NCBI GenBank assembly: GCA_020746105.1
Contig: CM036618.1
Coordinates: 18,273,001 to 18,337,000 of the forward strand
Source: Trogon surrucura
Taxonomy: Eukaryota; Chordata; Aves; Trogoniformes; Trogonidae
Length of the DNA stretch: 64,000 bases
Direction: 5' to 3'
The notes below the pieces were generated by a model. It saw nothing but the letters and a program-made list of their open reading frames with translations, did not search any database and was not told the origin of the DNA. Shown here piece by piece: positions 32,901-46,400 of this stretch (position 1 is the stretch's first letter; every line of letters begins with the position of its first letter). Position numbers and translations under genes: made by a program.

Positions 32901-35900
32901 AAAATGATGACATTAATCCTTGTTGGAAGGGCAGTGAACTTTGAAATGGGCTTCTGCTTTTATTACAGATTGTGAAAATACTTATGCCGTGTCAGAGACC
33001 AAAATAAATACTGTTGATTGAGCAATTAAGGACTGTATCTGCAATGGATGATGCTCTTGAACATTACTGATTTTGTTCTAGATTTGTGAAATTTGGCAGA
33101 GATTAAGTTCTTGTTCTTTATTTTGATAAAGAATGAGCTATTGAGGTTTGGGTTTTTTTTGTTCTAAGGTTGGTAGTTTTGAAAAGTATATGAATATGTA
33201 TTTCAGGAGCTTTTTCCATTAGAGGGGCTAGAATAGTTACTGACTGTCGCTCAGAATCTGGATTCAAAGCATTTAAATTTATTTGAAAGAATTTGCAAGT
33301 GTTGGAAGAAATCACACCTCAGTGTCCAGAACCCACGTGGACTTTGAGTACAGTGCTTAATTTTCGTAGCAACATAAATCTTATTTAGTAAAAGGGTGCG
33401 CTGTGGCTGTGCTCAGTTTGTGTTAACTTGCTGTCACAAGTGAAAATGTCGTGAATGAACTTCAACCTAATTTCAGGTACGTTTGTTATTTCTGGAGGGG
33501 AGGGAACCCTTCGAAAATCCAATGCCAGCTTTTTTTTTCAAATCCTTGGTGGGGTGGTGTTTATTTTTTTTGGAGGGAGGGGGAATGTGTGTTAGGTTTT
33601 TTCTTTTGTTTTATTTTGCTGGGTTTATTTAAGAGTGTGAAGAATACTCAAGCATGGATTAACCTGATGAATTCAGGTTGCATTTTAAATGGAACTTTCT
33701 GCTACTTATGCTCTAAACAGTGTTTTCTTAAAGCCTTTCAGAGATCTTTGATTTTTTGGATATTCAAAGTATCTTGCCTCTAAAATGGCAAATGAAAACA
33801 TGGGGATACAAAATTAATCATTTTAATATTTGATATTTTTAAATAAAATATGTCATTATTAATTCTAAGCAGGAGATACTACATGACAGTGAAGTGTAGG
33901 TGACGAAGAATATTAATATACTTTGAGATGGTTCACCTCCGCAAAGCTTTTATTATTTTTTAAAAAAATATTATTAACATGGCGTTTGTAAACGCAGCTC
34001 TGGATGTGTTCTTTAGCATCAGACACTTTACTGTTCATCAAAGGTTTTAAGCTGCCTTCAAGGATTCGGATCTACGTTAAGGCGGAAGCTGCGTTGTCTT
34101 GATAACTGGGAGTTGAAGCGGTGGTTCCTGAGGCAGGACACTTATCTGCAGGGCTGCAGGGCTGCCTTTGCCTTTCTGAAATCAGGCAGTAGGGAACATC
34201 AAGGGAAGAATCTTGCTTTGAGGAGAAAGCAACGCTGAATACTTTTTTTCCTTTTCACACTAACTTAGAGTTCATTGGCCGCGTTTTGATAACAACTGCA
34301 GAGCATAGTTCACTTGGTTAGACATCATAATCGTGTTTCACTGGTGGTTTTTCGATTTGGTGTGGAAAATAGCACGGGGATGTACAGTACAGCTACGGGA
34401 GTGAAACTGGGCCACTCCACAGGGAAATCTGCGGTACTGGTGGAGCTGTGAGCCACATTTCCTGAGTTCCTGTTGAAATATGTAAAAAAATGACAGGAGG
34501 AATTCAGTTGCCTGCATGTGAATGTGTCTTAATGTCATTTTAGGTACTCAGGAATATCTGAGACATCTGCATTAGATACTGGTGCAGAGTGTAAGGGAGA
34601 CAGGCTGTTCTGGACTGGCAGCCGGATACCAGGCAGGATGCTGACTTTTCTGGTATTTTGGTATCCAGAGTGGCATTTGGAGCCTGTGTGTGGACACTGA
34701 GTCACTACAGTCGCTGTTTCTTTGCAACCTTTCATTTTTGGTGTGGTTTAGTTGTTGTTTTGATTTATTTTTTTTTAAAGTTTGCAACCCTTCAATTATC
34801 TCTTCCTTGTACTGAAAAAAAATAAAGACAATTATATGACAGCACTGTTGTGCTGCTCACACCCCGTTGCATGGTGGCACTTTAGCCGTACGATAAACAT
34901 GACAGACCTTGTGTTCTTAGTTTATTTATAGCGTGTGGGACAGACTGACTATTTGTGCAGTGCCTGGGAAAACTGTTGCCGCACTTTGTCTGCCAAATCT
35001 AGATTTGTTTTTTTAAATACTGATTCTAGGTTTGAGTTTTAAATAACGCCTGAATTATATGATTTGATTTGTGTATTTTCACCTGGTGTGTGGGCATTTG
35101 GGGTATGGAGAGTTCTGATGCCTAAATCCTCTTTGGAATTTATCCCTTAAACTGGACTTTAAGCCCCGAATGATCAGTGGGATTCATGGTACCTCCTTCT
35201 CCTCCCCTCTCCCTCTTGTGTTGTTCTGCCTGCGTACCTGAAATGCACATCGCTTATGGTTTCCTCCGGTGTGTGCTGGCTTCTTCGCCGGCACTTCTGT
35301 GAGCGAGGCATTTCGGGGGGGGGGTGGCTGTGGTGCTACAGGTGAGGTCAGGTTGTGTCTGACACACCCCGAGAAGGGTGCCCGCTTCTGTCTGTACTTA
35401 GTTGCTAACGGAGGAAGGATGGTGTGTTACTGTTACACAGAGTAAGCAGTTCAAAGCAGAACCAGACTGTTTGATTGAGGTTTAGATCTCTAAATCTAAA
35501 CTAACTTCTCCACACTAAGTGTAGTGAAATTCTTCCTGGCCTCCTTTCGTCTCTTTTTGTCTAATGTTCCACTGCAGTTGGGAGTGCAGAAAAATTCATG
35601 GGCTGCTCTTAGGTGAGGATAAAAGTCAGAACGTTTGCCTGGGAAAGCCACTGGTGGTTGGCTTCTGCCTGGTAGAGAACAGCCTAGCTAGTAGGGTTTA
35701 GCTAACACTGAACTGCAGTTTTTCCTCTGCAGTTACACTGCTGTCATGCAGAAAGAAGCCAGAGAGAGAGCAATTGTGTCATCCACCAGAGAGGAGAAAC
35801 GTGGTAGTAAGTGGGTGGGTGAAGTCTCATTTTTAGCCCCATGGCTCGTTCTGCATACAGTGAAACTTAGTTGCAATGGGTAATTCATCTTCTGGAGCCG

Positions 35901-37258
35901 TATGTATATAAATTTCGCGCAGGAATACTACTGGTTCTCTGAATTTACTAACCTACAGCTTTTTAGGAAGTGTAAATGGTTCGTAATGGTCTGCTTTAAC
36001 TAAGAACAGAAACTTTCCTGTCTTATGTATTAGAGGTTAAAAAAGTATAATCAGTCAACAGAAGCTATGTCAGGTCTGACTAGCAGGTTAGCAATGTGCA
36101 TGCATGCAGGCATGTCTGGATGAATTTGGTGATAATTGATTTGATGTTGTTTCTCAGAGTTCCATATGGCTGCAATTTAGATATTGTCACTGTATTTCAT
36201 AATGCTGAAATAGTGTTGATGTTCTGCTTATGTACATAAAGGGTAAAGGTTATTGTGAATAACTAGCATGTAACGTACAGATATTTCTGTAATGCTGTAT
36301 ATGCAGAAAATTTTATGCAAATGAAATACTACTATGGATTCCATTCAATCACAGAATGCTAGGGATTGGAAGGGATCTCGAAAGATCGTCAAGTCCAATC
36401 CCCCTGCCAGGGCAAGAAAGCCTAGATAACGCTACATAGGAACATGTCCAGGCGGGTCTTGAATGTCTCCAGAGAAGGAGACTCCACAACCTCTCTGGGC
36501 AGCCTGTTCCAGGGCTCCGTCACCCTCACTGAGAAGAAGTTTCTTCTCGAGTTTAAGCGGAACCTCTTATGTTCCAGTTTCAGCCCATTACCCCTTGTCC
36601 TATCAGTGGTTGTCACCGAGAAGAGCCTGGCTCCATCCTCGTGACACTCACCCTTGATATATTTGTAAACATTGATAAGGTCACCCCTCAGTCTCCTCTT
36701 CTCCAAACTAAATAGCCCAGGCTCCCTCAGCCTTTTCTCATAAGGGAGATGCTCCACTCCCTTAATCATCCTAGTTGCCCTGTGCTGGGCTCTCTCCAGC
36801 AGTTCCCTGTCTTTCTTGAACTGAGGGGCCCAGAACTGGACACAATATTCCAGATGGGGTCTCACCAGGGCAGAGTAGAGGGGAAGGAGAACCTCTCTTG
36901 ACCTACTAACCACCCCCCTTCTAATACACCCCAGGATGCCATTGGCCTTCCTGGCCACAAGGGCACAGTGCTGGCTCATGGTCATTCAAAACACATATTT
37001 AGACAATACCTAGAAATTGGAATGATTTCTGTTATTTTCTAAGGACTAGAAAGACTAAGTAATGGACTTCTCATTGAAATGTAATGCATTTCAATGCACA
37101 TATCTCCATGGCATTTTGTTGAGGAGAATGACAGGTATTTGTGCTCAACCAATAACTTACTGGCATGTACAATTCATGCTTTCTAATGTCAAAGTTGACT
37201 CTTGTAGCCTTTGCTAATGGTATTTTTTTTGTTTTCTTTTTTCTTTCCTGATACACAG
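29953..37258 (+). other. KIDINS220: KIDINS220 intron 1
   Basis: The first intron runs from the first-exon donors to acceptor GATACACAG. It is GC-rich near the promoter and AT-rich after about 30.3 kb. It holds one antisense CR1 (36345-36985) and a G run near 35318-35327. No other gene is seen. Confidence 0.8.
36345..36985 (-). mobile_element. CR1 LINE 3' part, antisense, open ORF2 C-terminus
   Basis: Starts on the + strand as the reverse complement of a CR1 3' end (TCAATCACAGAATGCTAGGG). The minus strand at 36985-36422 is an open frame of 187 residues from the CR1 ORF2 C-terminus ([54 protein letters not shown]). It is 5'-truncated. Confidence 0.92.
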
Positions 37259-37406
37259 ATAAGCTTTGTTATAGAAGCATTTTAAATACTTTGCAAAGAT
37301 GGCAAGTCTGATGAGTCAGAGTCTGTTGACCTACGTAGAAGAAGGAAATGTTCCTGCTCTGAAAGCGCTGCTTGAGAAATGCAGGGATGTGGATGAGAGA
37401 AATGAG
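37259..37406 (+). CDS. KIDINS220: KIDINS220 exon 2 with start codon
   Basis: The exon begins after GATACACAG with a 40-base 5' UTR. ATG at 37299 has strong context (A at -3, G at +4) and an in-frame TAG upstream (37272-37274), so it is the start. It encodes [20 protein letters not shown] and then [16 protein letters not shown], 36 codons. Human begins MSVLISQSVINYVEEENIPA. This is the N-terminal cap of the ankyrin array. The donor is GTAAGA at phase 0. Confidence 0.96.
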
Positions 37407-40400
37407 GTAAGATGATTTTTTTGAAAGGCCAGTTTCGTGTTGCAGTTAATTAGTTACAGAATGAATAATTGGTGAAATCGCATTGGTTATTTAATGTACA
37501 AATTTCAGCTTTATTTTCAAGTAATTGCTTACCTTTGCACAGACTGAACACACAGTATTCAGTCTCTGAGCATCCTTCATTGTATATGTTTTCTGAGGAT
37601 TCGGAGCTGGAAAATGCAACTCCATCCTTACTTTGTGAATGGAGCCTGTACCTGTGTTTCTGTGGCTGGGAATTGTTTCTTAGTTCACAGATCCAGCTTC
37701 ATGTGCATTCTTGCCCTGTCCATTTCGGGGTGCAACCTGGGATGATAACAACTCTTCCCCCACATCCTGGTTTCCAGGCAAGAGAAACTTGGGTTACATG
37801 ATCCAAATAGGAGAGTATATTGCAATTTACGCTGAGCAGATGCTCATCTGAGTGAAAAAATACGTATCCAAAAAAGTAAGTCTAAATGTAACCGGGAGGC
37901 TTAAATGACTTTACCAGAATTACACAGGAAGTCTTGATACACAGTAGGGAGTTTAAATGTGGCTTATTTGGAATCCTGGAATAGTGAGATAATTTTTAGC
38001 TTCTGCTTTGTAGTCTGATTTAGTCTGGTTTGAGGATATCACCACCAGAAACTTAAGCAAATATGCTGCAGTTTCATTATAGTGCACTAAAGATTCTTGA
38101 TAGTTTATTGGGAAGTTTAGTTTGTGCAAATGTCTGTTGCTGGTGACTTTACATTTTTTTGCATGATGTTTAAAATTCAAGTTGTTTTCATTTATTATTA
38201 AGTCTTCTGTGTATTTTACAAGTAAGTTTAGGTGATTTGATTACTTTATTTCATTTTCTGTAGTAGATTTTTTTCTGGTTTGTAAGCATCTGGACTTCCT
38301 TTTCATCTGGTTGTACGGCTTGTATCATCAATTTTTATTTTAGTTATACGGCTTGTATCATCAATTTTTATTTTAGTTATGTCCTAAACAATGTTGTAGA
38401 ACTAGAGTGTTTTTGACTTATGCAGCATATTCAGAAAATTGGATTAATAGAAAAATTCAGGATAGAATCCATAGATAGAATCTGGAGGAAATTGGATTCA
38501 ATCTCCTCCTAATTGCAGGACTAACTTCACTGTTTTATCAGATTGCTCATGGCCTTAATAAGCAAAATTTGAAAATCCTCAAAAACTGGAGAACCTGCAG
38601 CCTCTCTGGGCAATGCTCCAGAGCTTAACCAGTCGTTGTTTAAAAACCCTTTCCTTATGTTTTATCAGAATATCCTTTGCCGCATCTTGTGACTGTTGCT
38701 TCTTGTCTTCTTGCTGTGTGTGTGTCTCGGAAGAATCTGCCTGTATCTTGTAAGACTCCTGTTCCACCTAGGTAGCGGAAGACTGCTGTTGATGCCCCCA
38801 TACTTCTCTGTTTTCCAGACTGAACAAACTCAGTGCTCAGTTTCTGCTCACATCTTCATGCTGCAGTCTCAGAGCCGTCTGAGTGACTCTTTTGCCAGAT
38901 TCAGGAGTTGGTCGATCTCTGTTGTTGGAATCTTCCTGTTGCGCCCAAAAAGGAGCATTGTGTTCTGGGTTCAGCTTCACCAGTGCTGAGTAGAGGGCTA
39001 GCTGTGCTCTTCATAACTCAGCCCAGTGTTTGGTTTGCCTTCGTGCTGCAGAGCTGTGCTGCTGGCTCGTGGCTCTCCTGTCCATTGGCTCCCCGTGCCC
39101 GTTCCTGCAGCGTGGCTCCCCGGGCAGGCAGTGCCCAGCCTGTTCTGGGCTCCATCCGTTCCAGTCTCTGTGCTCGCCTTTGTTGTGCTACAGTGGGGTT
39201 GCCAGCCTGTTTGTCCAGCCTGTTGAATTTCCTCTGAAGGGCATCCCCACCCTCTGGCACATCAGCTGCTCTCCATAGCTTGGGGTAGTCTGTAAACCTG
39301 TGGAGAGCACTTTGTCTTTCATGGTTCTTGGTGCTGATGAAGATGTTAGCCCCAAATCAGACCCTCCCAGCTGGACACCAGTTACTGTGGGCACTTGGCC
39401 ATTACTCATCGAGTCTGACAGCCCAGGTAGTTTTTTTTGCTCACCTTATAGTGTATGGAAGACTGGCTTTCCAATTTATTTATTTTTTTTTCATCAAGTA
39501 AATCTTGGAAAAAGCACGTTCTGTTGCAGAGTCTTGGAAAAAGCGCATTCTGTTGTATTTTTCAACTTGTGCAAGATGGAAGGGATATCTTTGGAAAGAA
39601 GTCAAATGGCATATGTTACTCAAAACCAAAAAGCTTAATGCAAATGTGAAAGCAATGTACAGAATTTAACCTTACTCTAGTTATTAGATCTGGCTTTAAT
39701 TAAGACAGTTTTCTTTCATTATTGGCACAGTCACTTCATGCTGTCTATGTGTGTATGCTGAGGTATTTGAGATGGGAGAATTTTTAAGTGCCAGAGCATA
39801 CACTTAAACCTCACCACCTGGCATGCTCTGTATCTCAGAAGAGGAATAGTTGATTCCCTCTGCTGGTAATTTCTCTCAACAACGTTCCCAAAATCAGACA
39901 GATAGTCTGTGTTTATCAACAGTAGCACTGCCTTCACCTTCTTCTCTAATTTTTTTGTTCTCTTCTTGATGGGACTAAGTGCACTCCTGGGTTTCATTAA
40001 CTGCCGGTTGTGCAGAGATCATTTCCCCAATACCCCTTTTTTTTTTTCCAGTCTTCTGATACGTTGCTTTGGAGATTTGTATGGTGTGCATCATTTTTAA
40101 ACCCATGTCAGGTTCTGTTCGTATGTATCAATGAAAGGAGGTTTGTTGTTTTAAGTACTAGCTCTTCATTGGAATTCAGTGGCCTTGGGTGCAATTCTGT
40201 TTCCGGTTTTGGACCTGTCAAGACCTCTTTTTCTCTTGGGTAAAAAGAAAATACCGAAACAGGAGTGCCAGCAGAGTAGGTCTAAAAAGATTGCTGGCAA
40301 GCCAAGGTTTGCCAGTGCCAGGACCTCCCAGGCTGCGGTGACTTGCCCAGTGGTAGCATTGCCTGCATGGTTCCCAGCACTTTATATCTTGACTGTGATT

Positions 40401-43400
40401 AGTTGTCAGAAAAACTCAGATGTTCCAGTCAGTTTGTGTACAGATGATTTTGTTGGATTAACACCAGCAGTTAAGTGGAGCAGGTCTCAGTCTCTTTTCC
40501 CTATGCAGACTTTCCTGTGTGCATAGTTCTCTCATACCAGATACGTCAGTTACTTAACAGCTAATGGTAGATACTTGTCTCGTGTGGTACACTGTGATCC
40601 TAACAGCTTCCAGATTCCTTTGATGTCCCTTTCTTTTTGCTCTTCTGCCCTCGATACTGAAGTATCTTCTGCAACTTCAATTCTGAATATTCTGGTCTCT
40701 CATGGACTGTGAGAGGGAGCTGATCTGTAAGGTAACACCACTGAATGATTTCCCTGAAAAGGTACAGGTATGCCACTTTATAATTTGGATATTCCAGTAC
40801 TGAGACTTACTGTGTTGTGCAGATATACAGTACTTAGTGTGCTTGTGAGAAATACGAGCATTTAGTTTGTTGTGGAGTGTCTAGGCTCTTTGGCAATTTC
40901 TGAGAATTAATCTGGATATTACAGGTGTGGTAAATATCTTGTGTTTCTGTGTTGGTGAAATCTTCATGATTTGCTGAAACATTGAACCTGTATTTGAACA
41001 TCTTCTAGCAAAAAGGGAAGGATGTTTTCAGCACTCCTATAGAAAAGTTTTACAGCTGTCAATACCAGAGCCAGTCTACGACTGTGTCGCACTTCTTACT
41101 GGAGGGGAGCATTTTACCATCCACGAACTGCTCTTGCCCTTTAAAGATACTTTGGTTTGGTTTGTGCTAGCCTTCTGTGTTTTCCACCTGTGCAAGACCA
41201 TCACAGTGATAACAGCAGTAACTGTTCAGAAGGAGGTAAGAAGAATGCTCCTGTTAAAATAGGGGGCTTTGTGTGTATTGCCAAAGCACGAGTTGGAAGG
41301 GACTTCTGGAGTTTATCTAGTCCTGTGTCCTGAGTTGGGTTGGTTGGAGCCAGCTGGCACAGGGCAGTCCCAGCCTCTTGTCACAGAGACCCTGAGCAGC
41401 TCCCCGCAATACCAAAACATGAACATCTACACTCAGTACACTGAGATTCCTGCCTGCCCTTTTCTCCAGCCTGTCAAGATCCTTCTGGACAGCAGCACAA
41501 CCAGCTGATGCATCAGGGTTTTGCTAATTGGCCTGGGTGGGCTGCTTCTGCAGAAAAGGACACAGGCACCAACAGAAGGGTCGGCTTAATTTACTGTCTG
41601 TTTCAAAGTATTGCAAGAATAAAGCGGCGCAAGCTTATTATACTCTAGTTTTAAGCAGGAAGGAGAACAAGCAGGGTAATACGCCTAATCAGTACTATGT
41701 AGGGTTAGCAAGAGTTATTAAGAAAGATACATCACCAGTCGCCCTAATATCATCATCCAGATCTGCAGTCACTGGGGAGCCCCTGTTGCAGCGAGGATTC
41801 TGGAGAACCATCCCGGTGATTGAGAAGTCCTACTCAGTGTGTCCACTTGTAGGTGAGGTCTCTGAAGTCGCTGCAAGAGGGTCCAACTTTTATACTACTA
41901 AATAAACAACCTTACATAATGTGGGATCATCTGGTGTTGTCCACTCTGTTGGATTCCTCCCACAGCCTGGCCAGGGCTAAAGGAAGAGTAGAAGGGAGTC
42001 TCCCTATCTGTTCTGGTCCTTAATCACGTATTTCTCACCAAAGCCAGGTCTCTGGTCTCACAGTCTTTAACATGCTTCTATCTAAGCAAGAGGCAGCTAG
42101 TTTCCCAGTCTTGGACTTGGCCTTTAGATGAAGAAAGATCATTCTGCTAGTTCCCACTGCACATTTAGTATTAGAGCAAAGCTTTTACAGATTGACATTG
42201 GAATATATATATGTGTATAAAAAAGCTAAAATAAATTATCAGTAAATTACATATGTGATTAATACTCTGTAGTATGGAGTTGTGAGGTTCATCTATAGGT
42301 CAACTTCAGTTCAGGGCCTGCGACTCAGGCCCTAGCGCTTCAGTCAGCCACTCCTCACAAGGTTGTGTCATCTGGGAAGGTGCTGAGGGTGCGCCCTGTC
42401 CCATTGTCCAGGTTCTCAATAAAGGGGTTAAACAGGGCCCCAGTGTTGACCCCTGTGGTCCTACACTGGTGACTGGCCTCCAGCTGGACCTTGTGCCCAG
42501 CCCAGCAGTTCAGCCAGTTTCAGGCCACCTCCGCTGTCTGTTTGTCTAGTCCGTGCTTCCTTAATGTCTTCGTGTGGATGTTGTGAGAGGCGGTGTCTAA
42601 ATCCTTGCTAGAGATGGCATAAACAGTGCCTCAGCTCTTCATCCACCGAGACAAAGATGTCGTCACGGAAGGTGGTCGGCTTGGTCAGGCACAACTTCCC
42701 AAATCGCTTGGCTTGTGTATTCCCAAAATATTAACCTGCATATAAAGAACTCATCTTAAAGAACAAAAGTTGTGACTGTTCTCTGAAGACAACTGCTCTC
42801 TTCTAAACAACAGTGTTTTCCTTCATCTTGATTTTTTGAGCATTTTTATGATGAAAAGACCTTAATATTGCTGCTTGTTGACACAAAATATACTTCAGGA
42901 TCTAAAAGCAAAGGTGTCATTTTGAATGTACGCAAAGTTCAGTTATAACAACGTAAAACCTACACAAGAGCATAATTTCTCCCTGTAAACAATTGCACTG
43001 GAAGATACTACGTTTTGTTCTGTCATGAGTAATGCTGATAGTTATTGGTAATGGCATGGGGAAGATTCTGTGAAGACTAGTTAGGGAATAGTCAATGAAC
43101 CAGAAAGCTTTTTTTGAAAGGATCAGTGCATTTGTGTGATTATTTTAGTTTATTTTTTTTACATAAAGAGCAGAAAGAATTAATCAGATATCTTTATTAA
43201 TCTTACTGCTACCTGTTTTATTAATGAAGATTGATGATCTTACTGTATTCTGATTCTGCAGTAATTTTTATTCTTTTCAGAAAAATTGCTGATATGTGAC
43301 TCCTAATACATGTAGCTTTTACATTATTTAGCGACTAGATAATTTGAGTTTTCTATATGGTACAGAGAAAAGACAGAGGAGAGGTTTTGTGTAGTAAGTT

Positions 43401-46400
43401 GTGTTGAAAGTTAAAAAAAGCTACTGTCAAATTTAGTGAGCTTTATTTTCATTGTGCAGAGCAGCTGTATTTCAGAAGTTGGCTGACACAGAAGTAGGCT
43501 GATGGAAGGGTGACAGATTGTAGCTGACTTTAAAAACATCCTCTAAGGCAAATAAACCAGCTTTTCTATCTTTCATCTTCCGTGAGTTGAGGCTGTCTCT
43601 TAAGAACCTGTGTTGGACAGGTCCGGAGTGATGGCTGTATTTGGTAGTCAGATGAAATTATGATATACAACTTTACTATTTTTTCCAAGACTTAAGCAAG
43701 AAATCTTACTATTACTCTGAACCAGTGTGGGGGTTTTAATGGCCATTGTGGTTCCTAGGCTAGATTGATTTATTAATTCATTTCCAAACAATGGGACTGA
43801 ATTACTTAAGATGTAAAAATATAACGGGTTGTATTAGAGATGTCTTCAGTGGGCAACTAAGTAGGAAAGATATTTAACAATGTAACTTTTTTGAGGTAGC
43901 CATTTTTAGTGTCTAAATGTTTATTTTTTTTGCTTCGGGTTGTTTTTTAATCTCTAAGGAGACAAGGGTTTAATATTATGTTCTTCATTGTTACTGCAAA
44001 TTTACTGTGTGGTTTGAAAACCAGTCCTCCTCACTGGCAATTTGTCGCGGGTTAGGGCTGGACCGGCCACTAACGCGGACAGACGCTCTCTAACCCCCTC
44101 TTCTCCCCTCCTCAACGGGAAGAGAAAAGGGAATGAGGCAGAGAGACTTACGGGTGAGAGAAGAAAAGCTAGAACAGCTTTAATGAAAATAATGGAAATA
44201 ATGGTAAAAAGATAAAAGTAAAGAATTATATACAACTATAGATAGTAGCCCTATATCAAACCCAACTCCCTCGCCCGATATCAATCCCCACTGGTGCTGC
44301 AGAGCAGGAGGCACTGGGGAAACCCCAGGCTCAGCGGCGGCGGGAGCTGGATACAGGGAGCTGGATTCGGGAGCTCAGGATCCGGATCAAAATCAGGAGG
44401 TCAGATGGAGTCCTCTCTGGACACTGGCCATTGCAGAAAAGGGACGAAAGAGGCGAAAAAAGGGACGAACAAAAGGGCCGAAACTCTCGTGATCACTCAA
44501 TTTATACTAAATATGACGTACATGGGATGGAATACTCTCGTTGGTCACCTGTCCTGTCTGGTACCCCCCGGAGGTGCAACCTTTTACTTCCTTGTGCCCC
44601 CCTCTTACTACCCAGCACCCCCAGCGTGGCACACAAGAGCCAGCAGTGGCCTTGGTCACTACAGGAATAAGTATAAGCAAGAGCCTTTCTGCATCCCAGT
44701 CTCAGGCAGTAACTGTAAACATCAGGTGTTATCACTGCCAGTAGCAGACACTGTCTGCAAAAACATGCTGCTGACTTCAGAACGTGCAGCCTTTTAGAAG
44801 ACACTAAACTGGAAAGTAAAAATCACTAAACAGGACTGGGGTTTTAGCTAAACCCAGGACACAATTAAAAACTGGGAAGAACTTAACCTTCTTCTGTAGT
44901 TTGGGGGCTTTTATTGCTGATGCCTGTGCATCGTTTGTGTCACTTCCCAATGCATCACTTTCCCTATCATTTTGATTTCAGAATGGCCAGACTCCTCTCA
45001 TGTTGGCTGCTGAGCAGGGCAATTTGGAAATTGTCCAGGAGCTTCTCAGGAAGGGAGCTAACTGCAACTTGGAAGATGGAGTAAGTATTTGTGCTTTATG
45101 TGGTGGTACCTAACAGCACAGGAAGAAGAAATTTCAAGAGACAGACAAAGAAAAGGTATTTAGGTTAGTGGGGGGGGGAAGTAAGTGGAAAAATTGCAAT
45201 ATATAAGAGAAATTTTATCCAAAATTGCTTGGTTCTCTATTCCTCTAATTCCATTCCTCATAAAGAATGGGGATATTCCTCATAAAGCTTGTAAGATATT
45301 TTAAATGTCTGAGGGTCTCCGCTAAATTCTGCTGTTCTTCTGGGAAATTAGTACTAGGAAGCTGTATTAATAGGATTGACAGTAGTGACATAAAAAGATA
45401 GGCAGAATAGAGAATTACATTATCAAAGATGAGGTCCAAGTGATTTTGCTAATCTGAGTGATGGGGTATATCAGGATTTTTTGTTTTATTTTTCTTGGGT
45501 TTTGTGTTTTTCAATAAATACTGGGGGAGATTTCAGGTTAAAGGATTATTGTAGGTGAAAGGCAGAGCAGTGGCAGACAAAACAGTTTTCAATTTATGAA
45601 TTGCCTTCCTGCCTTTGTGGAAGAGGTTGGCTCTATGTGAAAGATTCTCATGAAGGGTGAAGAGGACAGAGATGGTGTTACAAAGTTTTGAAAGGTCTGT
45701 ATATATGTTGCAGTCAAGAGTGATGAAGGGTAGAAGGATGTTGCCTGTGTTGTTTTTTTTCCTTCTGCACTTAGTTGTAGCAGTAAAGTGTAGACATCCA
45801 GGAAAGGTCTAATATCAAACCTGGCATTTTTATTAAAAAAAAACAAAAAAACCAAAACCCTTAGTGTCTGTTTTGGAGGCATACTCTATTTAGTAGTGAT
45901 GGATTCAAATGATTGACAGGAGAGGGAATAATCGGAGGGGAAGATTTGGAGAAGTTTGTATTTTCATGTGTATAACTGACAGGTAGTGTATGAGTTACTT
46001 TTGTAATGTTTTTTAAAGGACAACTTTTATAAGGGGTTGTGTATTTTATGTTGTGGCTTAAACACTTAAAAGGAAGGTAATTGTATGGAAGTAGTTAATA
46101 TCACTTAAAAGTGTTTCTTCCTTTTTCTAGGATAACTGGACAGCTCTTATTTCAGCAGCTAAAGAGGGACATGCTGCTATAGTAGCAGAGCTACTCAGTT
46201 ACAACGCCAGTTTGGAGCATCGAGATATGGTATGTGTTGTCCTAGTGTAAACCTAAAATAGTTTTTAGTAAGAACAATTTTGAAAGTTGGAGATTTTCAG
46301 TTCTGTAAAACAAAGATCTTTCTCATTCTTGAATTATGTATTGAGTGCTATTAAAATGGAAAATAGTATATGTTTAAATATTGTTCTTACAGCTGTAGTT

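Larger units (their letters stand above)
37407..44981 (+). other. KIDINS220: KIDINS220 intron 2, repeat-rich
   Basis: A 7.6-kb intron with an exact 33-base tandem duplication (38314-38379) and an old antisense CR1 (38485-39425). It also holds a 29-base imperfect duplication (39503-39558), a second old antisense CR1 (41278-42705) split by an LTR-like fossil, and a solo LTR (44043-44861). The stretches 39560-41277 and 42706-44037 hold nothing recognised. Confidence 0.85.

Noticed and set aside
44294-44797. 167-residue frame within the solo LTR as a retroviral gene
   Set aside because: It lies wholly inside the LTR, runs opposite to the LTR's orientation and has no capsid, polymerase or envelope features.
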